Source of the DNA: Streptomyces narbonensis
Lineage (GTDB): Bacteria; Actinomycetota; Actinomycetes; Streptomycetales; Streptomycetaceae
Direction: 5' to 3'
Assembly (NCBI RefSeq): GCF_014649015.1
Contig: NZ_BMSF01000003.1
Span: forward strand, 186,001 to 250,000
DNA length: 64,000 bases
In this document: in pieces, positions 32,858 through 42,584 of the stretch
Numbering within the stretch: position 1 is the stretch's first letter
Layout: every line of letters starts with the position of its first letter
The notes under the pieces: generated by a model
Told to the model about the DNA's origin: nothing
What the model saw: the letters and a program-made list of their open reading frames with translations, nothing else
Database searches by the model: none
Program-made: the position numbers and the translations under genes

Positions 32858-34695
32858 GCACCATGACCACCATCTCCGAGAACACCCAGGCGGCATCGGT
32901 CGCCAAGCGGGACGAGGCGACCGGCCTGATCGGCTTCCTGCCGGCCAAGGCAGCCCGCGCCCTCGTCCTGGGCGGCTCCGTCCTCACCGTCGCCAGCTGC
33001 TTCCTCGCCTGGACCTGGACGCCCACGTTCCCCGGCGACCTCACGTACTACGGCTCCCCGGCCGGCCTGCAGCTCCAGGTCCTCGTCCTGGGCCTGCTCA
33101 CCGCCCTCTTCGCCCTCTCCTCCTACGGCGTCAAGGGCACCCGCTGGCTGACCCCGGCCGGCGCCGACGCGGCCGTCAAGGTCGCCGCGCTCGCCACCTT
33201 CGGCACCACCTGGTACACCGTCGCCGCGATCAGCATCTCGCTGGGCGGCCCGGTCAACCTGGAGCCGGGCGGCGCGATCGTCGCGCTCACCACCCTGCTC
33301 ACCCTGCTCGGCGCCCTCGCGCTCCCCTTCCAGCGGCCCTCGGTGCACCCCGTGGACCCCGAGGACACCGGCTGGGACCAGCTCAAGCACCGCGCCGGCA
33401 ACGGCTGGACGGCCTTCAAGGGCGCCTTCGCCGCCACCGGCACCGCCCGCAAGCTGCCCCCGATGCACTCCTCGGTCGAGATCCTGATCATCACGGGCAT
33501 CCTCGCCGTGGCGCTCGGCGTCTTCACCTACGGCGTCGGCACCGAGTACGACGAGCTGTTCGTCGGCTTCCTGATCACGGCCGGCCTCGGCTTCGCCGCG
33601 ATCAACAAGTCCGGCCTCATGCAGCAGGCCACGCAGCTCACCAAGAAGCACCAGAACCTCACCATCGCGGGTGCGTTCATCGCGGCGGCGCTGTTCCCCT
33701 TCACCCAGACCGACGACCAGTACGCGACGCTCGGCGTCTACATCCTGATCTTCGCCACGGTCGCCCTGGGCCTGAACATCGTCGTCGGCCTCGCCGGTCT
33801 CCTCGACCTCGGCTACGTCGCCTTCCTCGGCGTCGGCGCCTACGCGGCCGCCCTCGTCTCGGGCGCCCCGACCTCCCCGTTCGGCGTGCACCTCCCCTTC
33901 TGGGCCGCCGTCCTGGTCGGCGCCGGAGCCTCCCTGGTCTTCGGTGTCCTCATCGGTGCCCCGACCCTGCGGCTGCGCGGCGACTACCTCGCCATCGTGA
34001 CGCTCGGTTTCGGTGAGATCTTCCGCATCGCCGTCATGAACACCGACGGCACCTCCGGTCCGGACATCACCAACGGCTCCAACGGCATCGCGTCCATCCC
34101 GAACCTGAACATCTTCGGGTTCGACTTCGGCGCGGAGCACGCGATCGGCGGCTTCACCATCGGCCGCTTCGCGAACTACTTCTTCCTGATGCTGCTGATC
34201 ATGGCAGTCGTCGTGCTGGTCTTCCGGCGCAGCGGCGACTCCCGTATCGGCCGCGCCTGGGTCGCCATCCGCGAGGACGAGACCGCCGCGCTCGCCATGG
34301 GCATCAACGGCTTCCGGGTCAAGCTCATCGCCTTCGCGCTCGGTGCCTCGCTCGCCGGTCTCGCCGGCACCGTGCAGGCCCACGTCACCTACACGGTGAC
34401 ACCGGAGCAGTACCTCTTCGCCGGTCCCATCCCGCCCAACTCCGCCTTCCTGCTCGCGGCCGTCGTCCTCGGCGGCATGGGCACGATGAGCGGTCCGCTG
34501 GTCGGCGCCTCGCTGCTCTTCCTCATCCCGAACAAGCTCCAGTTCATGGGCGAGTACCAGCTCTTCGCCTTCGGCGTCGCCCTGATCCTCCTCATGCGCT
34601 TCCGCCCCGAGGGCATGATCGCCAACCGGCGCAACCAGCTGGAGTTCCACGAGCACGACGAGACGCCCGCCACGCCCGCCAAGGCAGGTGCCTGA
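32854..34695 (+). CDS. livM: Branched-chain amino-acid ABC transporter permease LivM (N-terminally extended)
   Basis: This 613-residue permease has a C-terminal half of standard LivM type: VALGLNIVVGLAGLLDLGYVAFLGVGAYAAAL, TLRLRGDYLAIVTLGFGEIFRI and GRAWVAIREDETAALAMGIN. The first ~250 residues are an extra region with several more hydrophobic helices, making it much longer than ~300-450-residue LivM proteins. GTG 32854 overlaps the livH stop (GTGA); ATG 32863 in frame is a possible alternative. It pairs with LivH to form the translocation path. Confidence 0.93.
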   Translation: MSTMTTISENTQAASVAKRDEATGLIGFLPAKAARALVLGGSVLTVASCFLAWTWTPTFPGDLTYYGSPAGLQLQVLVLGLLTALFALSSYGVKGTRWLTPAGADAAVKVAALATFGTTWYTVAAISISLGGPVNLEPGGAIVALTTLLTLLGALALPFQRPSVHPVDPEDTGWDQLKHRAGNGWTAFKGAFAATGTARKLPPMHSSVEILIITGILAVALGVFTYGVGTEYDELFVGFLITAGLGFAAINKSGLMQQATQLTKKHQNLTIAGAFIAAALFPFTQTDDQYATLGVYILIFATVALGLNIVVGLAGLLDLGYVAFLGVGAYAAALVSGAPTSPFGVHLPFWAAVLVGAGASLVFGVLIGAPTLRLRGDYLAIVTLGFGEIFRIAVMNTDGTSGPDITNGSNGIASIPNLNIFGFDFGAEHAIGGFTIGRFANYFFLMLLIMAVVVLVFRRSGDSRIGRAWVAIREDETAALAMGINGFRVKLIAFALGASLAGLAGTVQAHVTYTVTPEQYLFAGPIPPNSAFLLAAVVLGGMGTMSGPLVGASLLFLIPNKLQFMGEYQLFAFGVALILLMRFRPEGMIANRRNQLEFHEHDETPATPAKAGA

Positions 34696-34698
34696 ACC

Positions 34699-35777
<1,079 letters not shown>

Positions 35778-35781
<4 letters not shown>

Positions 35782-36494
35782 CCGCACTGCTCGAAGTCGA
35801 GGACCTGCGCGTCGCCTACGGGAAGATCGAGGCCGTCAAGGGCATCTCCTTCTCCGTCAACGCCGGTGAGGTCGTCACCCTCATCGGCACCAACGGCGCC
35901 GGCAAGACCACCACCCTGCGGACCCTCTCCGGGCTCCTCAAGCCCGTCGGCGGCCAGATCAAGTTCGAAGGCAAGTCCCTCCGCAAGATCCCCGCACACA
36001 AGATCGTCTCGCTGGGACTGGCCCACTCCCCCGAGGGCCGCCACATCTTCCCCCGCATGACGATCGAGGAGAACCTCCTCCTCGGCGCCTTCCTCCGCAA
36101 GGACACCGCGGGCATCGCCAAGGACGTCCAGCGCGCCTACGACCTCTTCCCCATCCTGGGCGAACGTCGCAAGCAGGCCGCCGGCACGCTCTCCGGCGGC
36201 GAGCAGCAGATGCTCGCCATGGGCCGCGCGCTCATGTCCCAGCCGAAGCTGCTCATGCTCGACGAGCCCTCCATGGGCCTCTCCCCGATCATGATGCAGA
36301 AGATCATGGCGACCATCGCCGAGCTCAAGGCCCAGGGCACCACCATCCTGCTCGTCGAGCAGAACGCCCAGGCCGCCCTCGCCCTGGCGGACCAGGGCCA
36401 CGTCATGGAGATCGGCAAGGTCGTCCTCTCGGGCACCGGCCAGAACCTGCTCCACGACGAGTCCGTCCGCAAGGCGTACCTCGGCGAGGACTGA
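35778..36494 (+). CDS. livF: Branched-chain amino-acid ABC transporter ATPase LivF
   Basis: This 238-residue ATPase has Walker A GTNGAGKTT, the signature LSGGEQQMLAMGRAL, Walker B LLMLDEPSMGLSP and the switch segment TTILLVEQNAQAAL. Length and motifs are those of LivF, the second ATPase of the heterodimer. It closes the five-gene operon, which ends in a strong hairpin. Confidence 0.96.
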
Positions 36495-36513
36495 CCAAAC
36501 CGGTCCGCACCTC

Positions 36514-36559
36514 AGAAGGAAGGCCCGCCCCACAGTGACGTGGGGCGGGCCTTCCTTCT
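36514..36559. terminator. Bidirectional terminator between livF and the ANTAR regulator
   Basis: A perfect 20-bp stem (AGAAGGAAGGCCCGCCCCAC paired with its complement) has a 6-nt AGTGAC loop. On the plus strand the 3' arm ends in CCTTCCTTCTTT, giving a short T-rich tail. It lies between two convergent genes and can serve both. Confidence 0.92.
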
Positions 36560-36607
36560 TTACAAGTACGGGTACGAGTACGGCTCCGAGGCGCGGCTCC
36601 GGGGCGC

Positions 36608-37261
36608 TTACTGGCCCTTGGCCGCCTTCTTCTCCTCGGCGTCCTCGATGACCGCCTCGGCGACCTGCTGCATCGACATACGCCGGTCCATGGACGTCTT
36701 CTGGATCCAGCGGAACGCCGCCGGCTCCGTCAGCCCGTACTGGGTCTGCAGGATCGACTTGGCACGGTCCACCAGCTTGCGGGTCTCCAGACGGAGCGAG
36801 AGGTCGGCGACCTCCTTCTCCAGAGCGCGCAGCTCGGCGAAGCGGGAGACGGCCATCTCGATGGCGGGCACCACGTCGCTCTTGCTGAACGGCTTGACCA
36901 GGTACGCCATGGCACCGGCGTCCCGGGCGCGCTCGACGAGGTCGCGCTGCGAGAAGGCGGTCAGCATGAGGACCGGGGCGATGGACTCGCCGGCGATCTT
37001 CTCGGCGGCGGAGATGCCGTCGAGGACGGGCATCTTCACGTCGAGGATCACGAGGTCGGGGCGGTGCTCGCGGGCGAGCTCGACGGCGGTGGCGCCGTCA
37101 CCGGCCTCACCGACGACCGTGTAGCCCTCTTCCTCCAGCATCTCTTTGAGGTCGAGGCGGATGAGCGCCTCGTCCTCGGCGATGACGACGCGGGTCGTCA
37201 GCGGCGGGACGTGCGACGGCTCGGCGTCGTCGGCGGGCTGGGGCGACTCGGGGGCGGTCAC
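36608..37261 (-). CDS. pdtaR: ANTAR-domain response regulator (PdtaR-like)
   Basis: This 217-residue protein has a receiver domain at ~20-140 (RVVIAEDEALIRLDLKEML with the acidic pocket, phospho-acceptor Asp in LVILDVKMPVLDG, the conserved Thr/Ala in LMLTAFSQ, and Lys in AYLVKPF). A coiled linker and a C-terminal ANTAR RNA-binding domain follow (ALEKEVADLSLRLETRKLVDRAKSILQTQYGLTEPAAFRWIQKTSMDRRMSM). Such proteins act by binding dual-hexaloop RNA antiterminators. Start GTG 37261 has GAGGAG upstream. Its place beside pyk is the usual one in Streptomyces as I remember it. Confidence 0.94.
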   Translation of the reverse strand: MTAPESPQPADDAEPSHVPPLTTRVVIAEDEALIRLDLKEMLEEEGYTVVGEAGDGATAVELAREHRPDLVILDVKMPVLDGISAAEKIAGESIAPVLMLTAFSQRDLVERARDAGAMAYLVKPFSKSDVVPAIEMAVSRFAELRALEKEVADLSLRLETRKLVDRAKSILQTQYGLTEPAAFRWIQKTSMDRRMSMQQVAEAVIEDAEEKKAAKGQ

Positions 37262-37359
37262 GCGGGCTCCTCGTTGCGGGGCAAGTACTGCTCCCCTGAG
37301 CCTACCTAGCTCCTGTAATGTGGTGCCCCGCAGGGGCCGTAGCGCCCTCGCTTTCTAAG

Positions 37360-37434
37360 GCCCCAGTACTCCAACTGGTCAGAGAGGCCGCTCTCAAACA
37401 GCGGACAGTGTGGGTTCGAATCCCACCTGGGGCA
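37360..37434 (+). tRNA. tRNA with CAA anticodon (nominally Leu) but a short variable arm
   Basis: The 75 nt fold as a cloverleaf. Acceptor GCCCCAG/CTGGGGC gives 7 perfect pairs with discriminator A. The D arm has a 3-bp CTC/GAG stem and a GG-containing loop. Anticodon stem CCGCT/AGCGG encloses loop CTCAAAC, placing anticodon CAA after T33. The variable loop is ACAGT (5 nt), and T stem GTGGG/CCCAC has loop TTCGAAT. No 3' CCA is encoded; TTTTCC follows. Bacterial tRNA-Leu normally has a long variable arm, so identity is uncertain although the anticodon reads the leucine codon UUG. Confidence 0.8.
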
Positions 37435-37544
37435 CTTTTCCTTCAATTCCAAGGCCAAGCGATCAGTGAGCGGTCGTCACCCACACGCGTGAAGCCTGAT
37501 CATCTGCGCCCTGCGGCCGGTGCGAACCAGTCACCATCGAGCGC

Positions 37545-38333
37545 ATGCATTTCCATGGAACAGAGGTACGCCAGCGGGCGCTCACGCTCCTGCGCGGCGG
37601 CACGAAGAACGCTGACGTCGCCCGCAAGCTCAATGTCCCCCTCGGCACCATCAGCTACTGGAAACACGTGGACCGCGCTAAACGCGGCGAATGCCCGGGC
37701 AGGCCTGACCCCAAGTGCCCCCGTTGTGACGGCCGGGAATTGAATGCGAGAGCGTACGCGCACCTCCTAGGCCTCTATCTCGGCGACGGGCACATCAGCC
37801 ACTACTCGGCCCACCGGACTCCGAACCTCATGATCGCACTCGATGACGCCTGGCCAGGGGTACAGGGCGAGGCCGAGACGTCCATGCGCCGGGTGTTCCC
37901 GGACAACGCTACATGCCGCGTACGCAGGAAGGGCTGTCACAACATCAAGGTGTACTCGTTGCACCTGACCTGCCTCTTCCCCCAGCACGGCCCTGGCAAG
38001 AAGCACGAACGACACATCGCGCTCGAAGCTTGGCAGCAGAAGATCGTCGATGCGCACCCCTGGGAGTTCATCCGTGGCCTCATCCAGTCCGACGGGTGCC
38101 GGATCACCAACTGGACCACACGCCTTGTCGGAGGAGAGCGCAAGCGGTACGAGTACCCCCGGTACTTCTTCACCAACAAGTCGGACGACATTCGGAAGCT
38201 GTGTGGCGACGCCCTCACCAGGGTCGGTGTCGAGTGGACGACCACCGCCCGAGGCACCGACCCGTACAACATCTCCGTCGCCCGCAAGGCCTCCGTCGCG
38301 CTCATGGACCTCCACGTGGGGCCCAAGCACTGA
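37545..38333 (+). CDS. HTH plus LAGLIDADG homing endonuclease-like protein
   Basis: This 262-residue free-standing protein has, at ~22-40, a helix-turn-helix (ADVARKLNVPLGTISYWK). Then come cysteines C50, C58 and C61 (KCPRCDG) that could bind zinc. It has two LAGLIDADG-type helices: LLGLYLGDG at 74-82 and FIRGLIQSDG at 175-184, each ending in the acidic residue that would bind catalytic metal. The protein is thus a single-chain double-motif homing endonuclease or a regulator derived from one. It lies 110 bp downstream of the atypical tRNA, and its stop is 3 bp from the pyk stop. Codon use is less GC-biased than in neighbours, suggesting mobility. The ribosome site is weak. Confidence 0.8.
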   Translation: MHFHGTEVRQRALTLLRGGTKNADVARKLNVPLGTISYWKHVDRAKRGECPGRPDPKCPRCDGRELNARAYAHLLGLYLGDGHISHYSAHRTPNLMIALDDAWPGVQGEAETSMRRVFPDNATCRVRRKGCHNIKVYSLHLTCLFPQHGPGKKHERHIALEAWQQKIVDAHPWEFIRGLIQSDGCRITNWTTRLVGGERKRYEYPRYFFTNKSDDIRKLCGDALTRVGVEWTTTARGTDPYNISVARKASVALMDLHVGPKH

Positions 38334-38336
38334 CCC

Positions 38337-39764
38337 CTACGTCAGGGGCTCACCGATGTGGTGAACCCGGACCAGGTTCGTCGAGCCGGCGACGCCCGGC
38401 GGGGAACCCGCCGTGATGACCACGATGTCGCCCGGCCTGCAGCGGCCGATCCGCAGGAGTTCCTCGTCGACCTGGGCCACCATCGCGTCCGTGGAGTCGA
38501 CGTGCGGGCCGAGGAAGGTCTCGACGCCCCACGTGAGGTTGAGCTGCGAGCGCGTCGCCGGGTCCGGGGTGAAGGCGAGGAGGGGGATGGGTGAGCGGTA
38601 GCGGGAGAGTCGCTTGACCGTGTCGCCGGACTGGGTGAAGGCGACGAGGAACTTGGCGCCGAGGAAGTCGCCCATCTCGGCGGCGGCGCGGGCGACGGCG
38701 CCGCCTTGGGTGCGGGGCTTGTTTCGGTCGGTGAGGGGCGGGAGGCCCTTGGCGAGGACGTCTTCCTCGGCGGCTTCGACGATGCGGCTCATGGTGCGGA
38801 CCGTCTCGATGGGGTGGCGGCCGACGCTGGTCTCGCCGGAGAGCATGACGGCGTCGGTGCCGTCGATGACGGCGTTGGCCACGTCGCTGGCCTCGGCGCG
38901 GGTGGGGCGGGAGTTGTCGATCATGGAGTCGAGCATCTGGGTGGCGACGATGACGGGCTTGGCGTTGCGCTTGGCGAGCTTGACCGCGCGCTTCTGGACG
39001 ATCGGCACCTGTTCCAGGGGCATTTCGACGCCGAGGTCGCCGCGGGCGACCATGATGCCGTCGAAGGCGGCGACGATCTCCTCGATGTTCTCGACGGCCT
39101 GGGGCTTCTCGATCTTGGCGATGACGGGCAGTCGGCGGCCCTCCTCGTCCATGATCCGGTGGACGTCCTCGATGTCCTGGGCGCTGCGGACGAAGGAAAG
39201 GGCGATGACGTCGGCGCCGGTGCGCAGGGCCCAGCGGAGGTCTTCGATGTCCTTGTCGGAGAGTGCGGGTACGGAGACGGCGACGCCGGGGAGGTTGAGG
39301 CCCTTGTGGTCGGAGACCATGCCGCCTTCGATGACCAGGGTGTTCACCCGGGGGCCTTCGACGGAGGTGACTTCCAGGGTGACGCGGCCGTCGTCGACGA
39401 GGATGAGTTCGCCTGTGGTGACGTCGGCGGCGAGGCCGGGGTAGGTGGTCCCGCAGCAGTGGCGGTCGCCCTCGGTGGGTTCGACGGTGATGGTGAACTC
39501 GTCGCCGCGTTCAAGGAGTACGGGGCCTTCGCGGAAGCGGCCGAGGCGGATCTTCGGGCCTTGAAGGTCGGCGAGGACGCCGATGCTGCGGCCGGTCTCG
39601 TCGGAGGCTTTGCGTACGTGCTGGTAGCGCTCCTCGTGTTCGGCGTAGGTGCCGTGGCTGAGGTTGAAGCGGGCCACGTCCATTCCGGCCTCGATCAACG
39701 CCTTGATCTGGTCGTATGTTTCGGTGGCGGGCCCAAGGGTACAAACGATTTTCGCTCGGCGCAT
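38337..39764 (-). CDS. pyk: Pyruvate kinase
   Basis: This 475-residue glycolytic enzyme converts phosphoenolpyruvate and ADP to pyruvate and ATP. It starts MRRAKIVCTLGPATETYDQIKALIEAGMDVARFNLSHG. It contains LADLQGPKIRLG, the metal-site region VMVARGDLGVEMPLEQVP, KPVIVATQMLDSMI and DAVMLSGETSVGRHPIETV. The C-terminal regulatory domain is complete. A perfect 12-bp hairpin lies 54 bases upstream of the start. Confidence 0.97.
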   Translation of the reverse strand: MRRAKIVCTLGPATETYDQIKALIEAGMDVARFNLSHGTYAEHEERYQHVRKASDETGRSIGVLADLQGPKIRLGRFREGPVLLERGDEFTITVEPTEGDRHCCGTTYPGLAADVTTGELILVDDGRVTLEVTSVEGPRVNTLVIEGGMVSDHKGLNLPGVAVSVPALSDKDIEDLRWALRTGADVIALSFVRSAQDIEDVHRIMDEEGRRLPVIAKIEKPQAVENIEEIVAAFDGIMVARGDLGVEMPLEQVPIVQKRAVKLAKRNAKPVIVATQMLDSMIDNSRPTRAEASDVANAVIDGTDAVMLSGETSVGRHPIETVRTMSRIVEAAEEDVLAKGLPPLTDRNKPRTQGGAVARAAAEMGDFLGAKFLVAFTQSGDTVKRLSRYRSPIPLLAFTPDPATRSQLNLTWGVETFLGPHVDSTDAMVAQVDEELLRIGRCRPGDIVVITAGSPPGVAGSTNLVRVHHIGEPLT

Positions 39765-39817
39765 GAGTCGAGCCTAGGCCTTACCCATCAGTAGGAAATT
39801 GGTGTGGCATGACTACT

Positions 39818-39844
39818 CAACAACCTTTCCGTGAAAGGTTGTTG
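39818..39844 (-). terminator. A/T-containing perfect hairpin between the SIMPL gene and pyk
   Basis: CAACAACCTTTC-CGT-GAAAGGTTGTTG is a perfect 12-bp stem with a 3-nt loop. It is unusually A/T-rich for this genome. It lies 66 bases after the SIMPL gene stop and just upstream of pyk on the same strand. It can act as terminator for the former or as an operator/leader hairpin for pyk. Confidence 0.6.
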
Positions 39845-39910
39845 ACAAGTCTTGAATCTGTGCACCGGCGTGCTCTGATGAGCGATTTTCGCGCCCTCGC
39901 GCCGTTTGGC

Positions 39911-40597
39911 TCAGAGTGCGGGCGGCACCATCGTGAAGCGCGCGACGACCTCGGCCGTGACCGTCTGTCGCTGCGGTTCGAGGTCCAGCGGAGGGGCCTC
40001 GCCGGCCCGCTCAGTCGCGAAGCCCGCCGGCGCCGCGGCGAAGACCGGGGACGTCGGCGAGAGGCCGGCGCCCGCGAGTCCGGCGTCCGAGAGTTCGAGG
40101 AGTGAGGCCAGCGAGGTGCCAAGCGCCTCCGCGTAGGCCCGCGCCCGCTGCACGGCCTCCGTCACCGCGAGGCGCCGCGCCTCCGCGTACGCCGGGGAGT
40201 CCGGCCGCAGCTCCCACCACGGGCCGTCGACCCCCGTCATCTCCAGGTCGGCGAGGCGGGTCACCAGCTCGCCGAGGGCGGTGAAGTCGGTCAGCTCGGC
40301 TGTCAGCCGGACCCGGCCCACATAGGCGTGCACCCGCTCGCCGCGCCCGCGCCTGCCGAGCTCGGGCGAGATCGAGAACCGGCCCGTCTCCAGCTTGTCG
40401 ACGGTCTCCCCCTGCGCCTTGACGAGGTCGAGCACCTGGGCGTTCCGCCGGGTCAGCTCCGCCAGCGTCGCCGAGCGGTCCGTGCCGCGCGCGGAGACCG
40501 TCACCCAGATCCGGGCGAACTCGGGATCGACCTCCAGCCGGCCCTCGCCACGCACCGTCACCTGCGGGGCCTGCGAGGTCGCGTGTTCCTGCGTCAC
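39911..40597 (-). CDS. SIMPL domain-containing protein
   Basis: This 228-residue protein has the SIMPL (DUF541) pattern. It opens with APQVTVRGEGRLEVDPEFARIWVTVSARGTDRSATLAELTRRNAQVLDLVKAQG. It continues with LETGRFSISPE, YVGRVRLTAEL, and a C-terminal RRLAVTEAVQRARAYAEALG helix followed by a strand. No signal peptide is visible, so this member is probably cytosolic. GTG 40597 has GGAGG nine bases upstream. Function of the family is poorly known. Confidence 0.9.
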   Translation of the reverse strand: MTQEHATSQAPQVTVRGEGRLEVDPEFARIWVTVSARGTDRSATLAELTRRNAQVLDLVKAQGETVDKLETGRFSISPELGRRGRGERVHAYVGRVRLTAELTDFTALGELVTRLADLEMTGVDGPWWELRPDSPAYAEARRLAVTEAVQRARAYAEALGTSLASLLELSDAGLAGAGLSPTSPVFAAAPAGFATERAGEAPPLDLEPQRQTVTAEVVARFTMVPPAL

Positions 40598-40758
40598 GTC
40601 CTGACTCCTCCATGTTCGGCAACGATCGTCCACCGAACACTTTCCCACTCCGTAACCCGAAAGGGCTGTTGCCGACGTGCCGCCTGAGCCAGAATCTACG
40701 CGCGTTGTGCGTGCCGATCGTGCGCCGTGAGCAACGCCGTCGAACCAAGGAGAAACAC

Positions 40759-42555
40759 ATGCCGTTGAACCGCCGGACGTTCCTGGAGAGCTCCGTGGCC
40801 GTCGGGGCCGGAGCCGCCCTCACCGCGGGTGTCGCCGCCCCCGCCGAGGCCCACGAGCGCCGCCCCAAGCCGGCGAAGCGGTATTCGTTCACCGTGATGG
40901 GCACGACCGACCTGCACGGCAACGTCTTCAACTGGGACTACTTCACGGACAAGGAGTTCGACGACAAGGCGCACAACGACATCGGTCTCGCCAAGATCTC
41001 CACCCTCGTCGACCAGGTGCGCGCGGCCAAGGGCCGCCGCAACACCCTGCTCATCGACGCCGGCGACACCATCCAGGGCACCCAGCTGTCCTACTACTAC
41101 GCCAAGGTCGACCCCATCACCAAGGCCGGCGGCCCGGTCCACCCGATGGCCCAGGCGATGAACGCCATCGGCTACGACGCCGCCGCGCTCGGCAACCACG
41201 AGTTCAACTACGGCATCCCGGTGCTGCGCAAGTTCGAGGAGCAGTGCGACTTCCCGCTGCTCGGCGCCAACGCGCTCGACGCGAAGACCCTGCGCCCGGC
41301 CTTCCCCCCGTACAGCATGCACCGGATGTGCACCCCGCACGGCAAGGACGTCAAGGTCGCGATACTCGGCCTGACCAACCCGGGCATCGCCATCTGGGAC
41401 AAGGCGAACGTCTCCGGGAAGATGGTCTTCCCCGGCCTGGAGGAGCAGGCCGCGAAGTGGGTGCCGAAGCTGCGCTCGATGGGCGCGGACGTGGTCGTCG
41501 TCTCGGCGCACTCCGGATCCAGCGGCACCTCCTCGTACGGTGACCAGCTCCCGCACATCGAGAACGCGGCCGGGCTCGTCGCCGAGCAGGTGCCGGGCAT
41601 CGACGCGATCCTCGTCGGCCACGCGCACACCGAGATCGCCGAATACCGGGTGAAGAACAAGGAGACCGGCAAGGACGTCGTCCTGTCCGAGCCGCTCAAG
41701 TGGGGCCAGCGCCTCACGACCTTCGACTTCGACCTGGTGTGGGAGAAGGGCCGCTGGGTCGTCGAGAAGGTCGCGGCGCAGGTCCTCAACTCCAACGCGG
41801 TGGCGGAGGACCCGGAGATCACCGGGCTGCTCGCGGACGAGCATCGGAAGGTCGTCGACTACGTCAACCAGGTCATCGGCACGTCCACGGCGGTCATGAC
41901 CACGGCCGACGCTCCGTGGAAGGACGAGCCGATCATCGACCTGATCAACGTCGTCCAGGCGGAGACGGTGAGGGCTGCGCTCGCGGGCGGCGCGCACGCC
42001 GCTCTTCCGGTGCTCTCGCAGGCCTCCTGCTTCTCGCGCACGGCCCGTATCCCGGTCGGCGCCATCTCCATCAAGGACGCCGCCGGGCTGTACCCCTTCG
42101 AGAACACCCTGGAGGCCCGCCTGATGACGGGCGCCCAGCTGAAGGAGTACCTGGAGTACTCGGCGAAGTACTACGTCCGGACGGCGGCGGGTGCGCCCGT
42201 GGACACGGCGAAGCTGACGAACGCGGACGGTACGCCGGACTACAACTACGACGCCGTGTCGGGTCTGACGTATGAGATCGACATCGCGCAGCCCGCCGGG
42301 CAGCGGATCGTCGGGCTGTCGTTCGAGGGCAGGCCGCTCGACCCGGCCGCGCAGTTCGTCCTCGCGGTCAACAACTACCGGGCCAGCGGTGGCGGCGCCT
42401 TCCCGCACGTCGCGAACGCCCAGCAGTTGTGGGCGAACTCGGACGAGATCCGCAACACGATCATCCAGTGGGTGAAGGCGAAGGGGACGGTCGACCCGGG
42501 TCTGTTCGCGTCGGTGGACTGGAAGCTGACCCGGGACGGCGTGCCGGTGTTCTAG
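40759..42555 (+). CDS. Tat-exported bifunctional UDP-sugar hydrolase/5'-nucleotidase
   Basis: This 598-residue protein starts at ATG 40759 behind a clear AAGGAG. The first ~35 residues form a twin-arginine signal (LNRRTFLESSVAVGAGAALT...AEA). The metallophosphatase domain has GTTDLHGNVFNWDY, LLIDAGDTIQGTQLS, ALGNHEFNYG, VVVSAHSG and ILVGHAHTEI, coordinating two metals. The C-terminal 5'-nucleotidase domain has GAISIKDAAGLYPFENTL and FVLAVNNYRASGGGAFP. It would dephosphorylate external nucleotides (and possibly 2',3'-cyclic nucleotides) to release nucleosides and phosphate. Confidence 0.94.
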   Translation: MPLNRRTFLESSVAVGAGAALTAGVAAPAEAHERRPKPAKRYSFTVMGTTDLHGNVFNWDYFTDKEFDDKAHNDIGLAKISTLVDQVRAAKGRRNTLLIDAGDTIQGTQLSYYYAKVDPITKAGGPVHPMAQAMNAIGYDAAALGNHEFNYGIPVLRKFEEQCDFPLLGANALDAKTLRPAFPPYSMHRMCTPHGKDVKVAILGLTNPGIAIWDKANVSGKMVFPGLEEQAAKWVPKLRSMGADVVVVSAHSGSSGTSSYGDQLPHIENAAGLVAEQVPGIDAILVGHAHTEIAEYRVKNKETGKDVVLSEPLKWGQRLTTFDFDLVWEKGRWVVEKVAAQVLNSNAVAEDPEITGLLADEHRKVVDYVNQVIGTSTAVMTTADAPWKDEPIIDLINVVQAETVRAALAGGAHAALPVLSQASCFSRTARIPVGAISIKDAAGLYPFENTLEARLMTGAQLKEYLEYSAKYYVRTAAGAPVDTAKLTNADGTPDYNYDAVSGLTYEIDIAQPAGQRIVGLSFEGRPLDPAAQFVLAVNNYRASGGGAFPHVANAQQLWANSDEIRNTIIQWVKAKGTVDPGLFASVDWKLTRDGVPVF

Positions 42556-42584
42556 GGCCGGCGTTCTGGGGCCGGTCGTTTCGG

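Noticed and set aside
37321..37338. GCCCC-GCA-GGGGC hairpin before the tRNA read as a second tRNA end
   Set aside because: No cloverleaf can be drawn around it; it is probably a small upstream hairpin.
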